DNA of 64,000 bases, from the NCBI RefSeq assembly GCF_051020985.1, contig NC_135006.1, positions 17,749,501-17,813,500 on the forward strand. The letters are read 5' to 3'. The notes under the pieces are model-generated. The model was not told where the DNA came from. It was given only the letters and a program-made list of their open reading frames with translations, and did not search any database. Positions within the stretch are counted from its first letter, which is position 1. Each line of letters starts with the position of its first letter. Source of the DNA: Nomia melanderi. Taxonomy: Eukaryota > Arthropoda > Insecta > Hymenoptera > Halictidae. A program made the position numbers and the translations under genes. Positions 57,600-64,000 of this stretch are shown in pieces.

Positions 57600-60500
57600 A
57601 TCGAAAGCAGCGAACCCCTGGCACGTTCAAGATTAACCCGACGAAAAGCAAGCTACGATGCCTCCGGCGCTCTCGCGAATCATTCGGCGGACCCCTCTAT
57701 AGCGGCAGCTCCGACGCAATCAGACCGCAACGCAAAAACATCCCGACGGTCGGAGTCGTGGGTGGACTCTTTCCCCGCCACGGTCGAGCGGCAATCGCGG
57801 AATGCAATCCACCTATTGCATCTAATCAATCGTCTCCTTCCTAGAAAAAGAAGCGTCGACAAAGGAAGCGGCGACGCGCGAGCCCGGATCACGGCCCGTT
57901 CCGCATTAGCACCCGACGAGACAAAAGGAGCTGCAGGCGATCGGGAGAAACAAGTGGCGAGAGGAGTGGAAGGAGAGAAGATAATGACGACGATGACGAC
58001 GATGACGAATCGGCGGCGCAGGAGGGACAGCGGGAGGCACGGGACGAGGGCCGATAGGTATAGGCGCATGGTAATACCGACGCGGCTAGGCCGAGTCGAT
58101 AATCGACCTGCGCAGGCCCGTCGCGGCGGACCGCGTGGGGGCGTGCGCGACGAGAGATCGCGCCTGCTCCATGCAACCCGCTCGGCGGCAGAAACGGCGG
58201 CGCGGCCGAGCGTGGGGGGTACTCGGTCCGCCAGGGACTAGGAGGGGGAGGGTACGTCGCGACGTCCGGCGTCGTGCAAACGGGAGATCACGGCAGGCAG
58301 GCAGGCAGGACCTAGGAAAGGCGACGGCCGGGCGGTCGTTTTATTGATCCCGGGGCGCCGCGGCGCTACCCACCCGCGGCGGGATCGTCTGCGAGAAGAG
58401 AACTCTCTCTCGACGGGATTTTCGCGTTCCTACCTTTCACCGGACCGTGCCGCGAACGGCGAAAGGGAAACCTCTGCTCGCCACCCCCCCGAGGCGCCGG
58501 GGGAAGACGACGGGAACGTGGCCGCGCGGGCAGGACCGTTCCCAGCCCGAGCGGACTCCGGCGGGACAGGGGGACACGAGGGGGCTCTACGGACGGGGGT
58601 ACGCGTCAATCGAATTCTGTGGAGCCGGTGGACGGGTCGCGAGTGACGGCCTCCTCGTCGTGTGCCACCGGTCGGCCGACGACGATCCGCCGCAGGGACG
58701 TCATCCTTGGCCAGTGCGGGAAACGTCGAGCCGCCCCGTTCCGAGGGGAGACGACATCCTTGCTGTCGGCTGCTAGAGGGCGGGCGGCGCGGCGGGCAGG
58801 CGGGAGGATCGTTACCGATCTGTTACGCGACACGCCGATGGACTAACCGCGGGGACCACGGTTACGCCCGGAAGGAGAGCTGTCGTCGAGCGGCCGCTCG
58901 ACCCCCGGGATCCCGATTTCCACGCCGATGGACGGATTATAAATCGGAAGGGGGCGCACCGGACCGCCCGTGGGAGGTGGTGTGTGTCATCCCGGCACTC
59001 GGTGGCACGTCGGTGATCGCGTCGGTCTCGGCGCCGTTCCTACGTCCCCGGGGACGCGGGCACCGGGATCGTTCGCCTCCGGTTCGCGTTCGCGGTTCTC
59101 CGCCGGTGTGGCTTTTCGGACAGTGCGAAGCCGACACGAACGGACGGGCGCCGCGGCGCCGACATGGGACCCGCCAGCAGCCGCGAACAGATCGGCGAGC
59201 AGATCGGCGACGACGACGGCCTGCAGATCCACGCGAAATCCACGGCCAATAACGTTGTAAGTCCTGCCCACTACCTTGCGGTTCGCGGCTTCTTGCTCTG
59301 CGTGCGCGACTCCCTCGATCGGACAGTCCGAATCGGAACTGCGGACGAACGATCGTTTTGCTCGTTCGCACGGTGAGTCCTTGCAGCTGATTCAGCGGGA
59401 CGGTTTGATCGAGGATGCTGCGAACGTAGGGCAAGGAAGGCGAACGATCACTTGTTCATTTGCACGATGGATCTTTGAAGCTGTTTTGAGGATTAGAAGG
59501 GTTCGATCGGGGTGTTGCAAATAGGGGATGAGCTAAGTGAATGGTCGCTTATCGTTTTGTTGCACGATGGATCTTGGAAGATCATTCGAGGATTGGTATA
59601 AGGGTTGGATCGAGGACGTTGCAGACGTGGGATATGCGAAGTGAATGGACGCTTGTGCCGTTATGCATCTTGAGGAGGATTTTCGGATCTGTCTTCGCGG
59701 TTTGCGTCATTCTATCGCGGATTTCTGGACTCTGGTTGTACGTTCTTCGGTGGGAACTGTCCCTGCCTTCGCCCCCTGTGCGCGTGCATTGAATATTCTC
59801 TGAATAGAGTACATTCCTATTACCCTGGTTTCTACTTCTGGTACCGATTCCGAGCGTGGTTATCGAGCGGCCCCGATTTTCCCGCTTATGAACCGGAAGG
59901 TATGGGAAAGGGTCGCCGTTCGGGAACCTCGATTCGAGGTCGCCGCTTCTACTGGCGAACGTGGGGCGAGCCGAACGCCACGGTTGCCTACTCTATATTC
60001 GTCGGGGAACGTTTCCGTGCTCGTCGAACTTCTTCCACGGCGGAACCACGTCGCATGACAACTCGGAAGAAAACAGTAGGACCCCAATAGTTGCACGAAA
60101 CGAGGGCTGTGGATATAGACTGGCATCGAGACTCACGCGATCGACGAGGCGATCGATCGGTCGAGTGCCTACCTTGCTAAACTCCGCTTTTACTCTCGTT
60201 GATCGTCTCCTCTCTTCCCTTCCAACAACGAATCTCAACCACCGACGTTCCACCGCGATCGAACTAGCCGAGCCGACCTCGTTTCTCCCTTAACAACGAT
60301 CAAACGCACGAATCTTCTTGAAACCCGCTACACAAGCCCATAGAAGAGACTGATAACCCGGAAAAGGTCGATTCAAGTCGCATCGGTTCTCGAGCGCGAG
60401 GATCACGCGGCGAAGGGCGAACGCCAGAGCCGCCTCGGCGAAGTCGACTTTTCTCGATCTCCTCGCGGAAACCGCAAGAGCACGTTCGCGATCCGAGTTA

Positions 60501-61327
60501 ACCAGCGTTCCGGCGATTACGAAATCGACTCGAACGACTCCCGAGCGAGCTGGCTGCCGCCTGTGCCTCCCCGACAATCGCGAAAGAAGGCACGAGCATC
60601 GATTCCCGTGTTCCGCGGAACATCGGCTCGAATCGCAGTCGGTTTATCACAGGCGCTTCCGTCGCCGCGTTTCGCAGCGCCGCGGAGATCCTCATCCGAG
60701 CGGCGGTATCTCGTGCACACTCGGAATATCGGGATCCGAGCCGCCTAGAACTTTGTACCTATCGATAGATCGCTTTGTCCGCCTCCGTGTCCCGCGCTGC
60801 TCCTCGTGTGACTAATGCCCGTCTGCGTGGAAATCTGTAGCGGAAGGAAGACACGGCTAGCCACCGTCCCCCCCGCGCGCGGCTGCTGCCGCCGCTCGTC
60901 GGAAAGAGAGGAAAAGAGGCCGAGAGGAGGACAGGCCTAGCCCAGAGGGGGGCGTAGAACAAAGAGGGAGCGAGCGTGTAACGCGAAATGAGACACGATA
61001 GGACACCGGGAGAAGAGCCGGCAAGGGAAATGGAGTGAGACGGCGATTCCACAGAGTGGGGAATCGGATGGACGTCGGAGCCCGCGTCGCGATAAGTCAG
61101 CCGGTGGTTCAGCAGCGCGCATTTTCATATCGCATCGTCTTTCGTGCCGTCGCCGGACGCTGTCCACTCAGGTGGCGCGAGTCCCGCCACCGTCTCTCTC
61201 TTCCTCCCTCTCTCCGTCTTTCTCTGCCCGCTCGTTCCACCCCCACGTCTCGCGCGGCCGTGCTCATCGGCGAGGGTGTGATCCGTCATCTTCATTCGGA
61301 TAGGACGTTAAACCCTGTAGCCTAGCG
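57600..61327 (+). promoter_or_regulatory. CpG-rich promoter-like region
   Basis: About 3.7 kb of markedly GC- and CpG-rich DNA with purine-rich runs (58.4-58.6, 60.85-61.0 kb) between the HSF2BP homologue and the second candidate first exon. Many open frames occur on both strands, as expected by chance at this composition, and none looks like a protein family I know. Best read as promoter and 5' leader sequence of the gene that continues to the right. No TATA box was singled out. Confidence 0.4.
59164..59256 (+). CDS. Candidate first coding exon of a gene continuing beyond the window (form A)
   Basis: An ATG followed by 31 open codons ends at a consensus donor (GTT|GTAAGT) in phase 0. The N-terminus reads MGPASSREQIGEQ: Gly2 with Ser at position 6 fits the pattern for N-myristoylation, which would attach the protein to membranes. 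It sits in a long CpG-rich, promoter-like stretch, downstream of about 2 kb with no recognised gene. I do not recognise the protein. The second candidate first exon at 61328-61345 also ends in phase 0, which fits alternative promoters of one gene. The call is inference from donor strength and codon content; no downstream exon lies in the window. Confidence 0.42.
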
Positions 61328-61345
61328 ATGTCGCCCAAGAACAAG
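61328..61345 (+). CDS. Candidate alternative first coding exon (form B, MSPKNK)
   Basis: Six codons, MSPKNK, run into a strong donor (AAG|GTATGT) in phase 0, the same exit phase as the candidate exon at 59164-59256. It closes a GC-rich, purine-biased stretch (60.9-61.3 kb) that looks like a 5' untranslated leader. No further exon was seen to 64000, so the first intron would exceed 2.6 kb. Could be spurious because the open part is so short. Confidence 0.35.
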
Positions 61346-64000
61346 GTATGTATGCGTCGACTGTTCTTCTATCCAGCGCTATCTCCGTTTCGCGACTATA
61401 ATGTTGATATCCGTGCGATCGGGGACGATGTCCCTGTTACTGCCGTCGAAACACGGCGATTCATTCGATAGCTAGCTAATCGTGTCGAGAACCGTTTCGG
61501 ACGTTTCGTTGCCTTTGTTTTCTGCTTGATGCTTCTCGTCAGCGTTTTGTTGGCCATTTTCTTAAGTGCGACGGTTTATTGGGAACAACGAGTCGTTTTT
61601 GCGAAAGTTTGATTTAGTTTTGTTCTACTGGAAACGGGACGATGAAAACTGACCAGTTAGATTATACTCGACTGCACTCTTCAGCTTAGCAAGTGGTAGA
61701 CAATGGTTACGCGGATTTCCCCGTAAAAGCTCGGTTGTCATAAGGTATCGGTCGTCGATCACTTTTCGCGGATAACTGCTATAAGTATCGGCGATCTCGG
61801 TAATCATTAATAAGGTTCAACTCGTAACAATGCCTATCACTGTGCACTTTGCTCTTCGACTTTGCCTCGGACCAATACGCTCGGCGCCTCGCGGTAGAAT
61901 CTCTCGCTAAGCAGAAGCCTTTCGGTTGACCATTCGAGAGGTTCCTCGAGTTCACCAACTGATACAGTAGAATTATAAAATTCGATCTTCAAGATCGTAT
62001 TGCACGTAATCTATACATGAAACATTGAAATGCGATAGTCGAGAGGTGTCCTCCTAGTTTTCGGTTGTCTTTCGATTGATCGTGACCGTATCTACGAACA
62101 GCGAATCGATCGAGAAAGCGTCTAGAATTAGAGAAGTCAGAAAATTGACCGAGAAAGACTGAAAACCGATCGATCGATCGATCTCCTAGTACACGGTTGC
62201 ACCGATCGCAGCGGCGTGAACGACGGGGCATGGGGTTAAGTCCGAATTTCCAACGGGAAACGGAACAGGGCGCCGCAGGCACGTGGTGTCGAAGCAGCCG
62301 TCGCTCGCGGCGTGTCGAGTTAGCACAAATTAGACTGGTATCGGCCGCGAAACGGCGGCGACTGATTAGTGGGCGTGTTTTTCCACGATTCGCTCGCTCG
62401 CTCGTTCGCGTACCCGCGGATCATTCGTTTTTTCTTCGCCCGATTCTCCTTTCCTTTTTCTGCGCTCCGGCCACGAAATTCCCGCGCATCCTTCGCGTCG
62501 GGGATTCACGTGACGCGCGGACGCGGTGCACGCCGGGCCGGGGCTAACGCGGAATCTCAAGGTAAATAAGAAAACACGCGATACGATCGGGTTAATCGCG
62601 GGACGCGCGAGTGAAAGTGGCCTACGTGTTGGCTGGCCGACGGCACCGCTGATAATGCAACGGCTGTCCGCCCGACGATCGCCGACGTTGCTGGGCTCAC
62701 GGGGCCAGTCGATTTTACAAACATTCTTCTAGATTTTACGAACCTCGAGTTTCTTCGAGATCACTCGGCGAACGTTTGCTCTGATTTTAATTGACGCGAT
62801 TAGACGACGTGTACCCGATTGTCGGAGTTTATATCTCTGATTAGGCTCTGATTTTAAGAGCCCTGAAAAATACGTTGTCCGACGAAGTTTAAACCGAGTT
62901 GCATTTTTCCAAATTTCGTTTGGAAATGTGAGACCTTACGACCAGTATTTTAGCAATATGTCCATTCGCGTTATCTTCGATCGCCATTAACCCTTTAATA
63001 ACAGGTGTCGCCATTTTTGCCAGACTTTTATATCTGGAGTATGAGGTCGCAAACAAACGGTGTAACTGATCGAGCGGTAAAAGATCGACACGATGGTTTC
63101 CTTGTTAGTCTTCGAAAGCTTGACGTAGAATTGAATTTCCCTTGATGGAGGCTTTTACTTTATGGTCGGTCGCATTGAAACGATTCTCTTATGCGACTCG
63201 GTAGTAATTGGGTTTCAACTCCTTGGGAATCTTGAGAGACACTCGCAAACGTATAACATCGTTGAAACGACAAGAAACTAAAACGTTTTCATTTTCCTCT
63301 GTTACTTGAAACTTCGATACAAATTCAGCTTCTACTAAGACCTCTAACCCCTTGCCCTACAACGAGTGAGACTCGTGAAGATTTTCAACATGACTCAACA
63401 AATATATAAATTAGTTCATTCGAATTCAAAATATTATTCCTCTGTAATCAACTATTATACTTAAAAGGAAGCATTGAAATAATTCCAATAAATTATTAAT
63501 GCCAAAGTAGTATCGATCAGAGTTCAGAAAGAAATCATAGGCCAAGGGGCTGAGTACATAAAAATCGTAACGCGAGGCTCGAAAGCGCAAACGGAAACGT
63601 TGAAACGAGACGCGGAGCATCAACTCCCGATAATGGCTGCTGGGCGTAGCAGGCTGGTCAACGTGTAGCTAGTACAGGCGAGCCTAAGACTTTCCAGATT
63701 TCAATCGAACGGTAGGCCTAACCGCCGGTTGAACGTGGATTCGCGCGCGATATTCCTCGTGGGCCGCGTGATCGCCTCGATGCGGTCTCGTAGAATCCTG
63801 CAGTAACCTATATCGGCGCCGTTACATCGGCGCGTTCATGTCGCGTACGGCCCGTATCACGTGCCAGTTTACAATGGATTCGTACCGAGCTCCGGATTAA
63901 GATGTACTTTATTACGTGCGAGCGACGCCTTATCTTTTGAGTGTTTGTTGGATTCGTTATCGTTCTGTATCGATGCCAAGTATTCCTCTTATCCCGCGGG
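61346..64000. other. Probable first-intron sequence at the right edge
   Basis: No coding exon seen. Contains a (GATC)n run near 62168-62182, a TTAACCCTTTAATAACAGG repeat end at 62989 and the decayed MITE at 63343-63553. Confidence 0.35.
63343..63553. mobile_element. Decayed copy of the 19353 MITE family
   Basis: The left end TAACCCCTTGCCCTACAA, then CGAGTGAGACTCG, matches the right end of the 19353 element read in reverse (TAACCCCTTGCCGTACAA, then CGAGTGAGACGCG after TGA). The right end GGCCAAGGGGCTGA is a degenerate inverted partner. Length about 210 bases, like the better copy. The TTAA edges have mutated. Confidence 0.5.

Noticed and set aside
57304..57636. 110-codon open frame with a hydrophobic N-terminus resembling a signal peptide
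   Set aside because: No family similarity, no splice context, and CpG-rich DNA gives long chance frames on both strands here; it follows the likely 3' end of the HSF2BP homologue.
58662..59252. 196-codon open frame
   Set aside because: Arg/Gly/Pro-rich composition in every frame on both strands at once, typical of GC-rich non-coding DNA.

Overview
The window is a piece of an insect nuclear genome, most likely a hymenopteran (bee or close relative). The protein-coding genes are typical animal genes with short GT-AG introns (many 60-100 bases), the intergenic DNA is full of short simple and tandem repeats, and two divergent insect ionotropic receptors are present. The order-level call is inference from gene style and composition; no species-diagnostic marker was seen. 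All exon models were built by hand from splice sites, reading phase and recalled family alignments; intron phases close in every multi-exon model except one gene that carries an apparent one-base frameshift.

Layout. 1-12.1 kb: no gene seen, only tandem repeats and dispersed-repeat ends. 12.1-16.7 kb (+): a five-exon ionotropic receptor. 22.2-24.6 kb (-): a second, intronless ionotropic receptor, followed on the same strand by an orphan terminal exon of a third receptor. 24.7-34.3 kb: no gene seen. 34.4-36.9 kb (+): a three-exon gene for a secreted protein of unknown function. 38.9-57 kb: a compact block of conserved genes: guanylate kinase (-), RSK-type S6 kinase (-), cyclin K (+), proteasome assembly chaperone 1 (-), lamin-B receptor (-) and a homologue of the meiotic BRCA2-binding protein HSF2BP/MEILB2 (+). 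57-64 kb: a CpG-rich promoter-like region with two candidate alternative first coding exons (59164 and 61328, +) of a gene whose body lies beyond the window.

The conserved genes share no single pathway: RSK acts in ERK signalling, cyclin K in transcription elongation, PSMG1 in 20S proteasome assembly, LBR at the inner nuclear membrane, guanylate kinase in nucleotide supply and the HSF2BP homologue in meiotic recombination. RSK/cyclin K and LBR/HSF2BP are head-to-head pairs; cyclin K/PSMG1 are tail-to-tail with stops 239 bases apart. The block from about 38 to 54 kb looks AT-rich and CpG-poor, while the receptors, the secreted gene, the later HSF2BP exons and the 57-62 kb region are CpG-rich, a contrast that fits germline gene-body methylation of housekeeping genes in Hymenoptera (inference).

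The most interesting items are the HSF2BP/MEILB2 homologue, the orphan receptor exon beside an intronless receptor, a set of TTAA-bounded short inverted-repeat elements that look like piggyBac-type MITEs, the PSMG1 frameshift in a homopolymer, and the secreted orphan gene.
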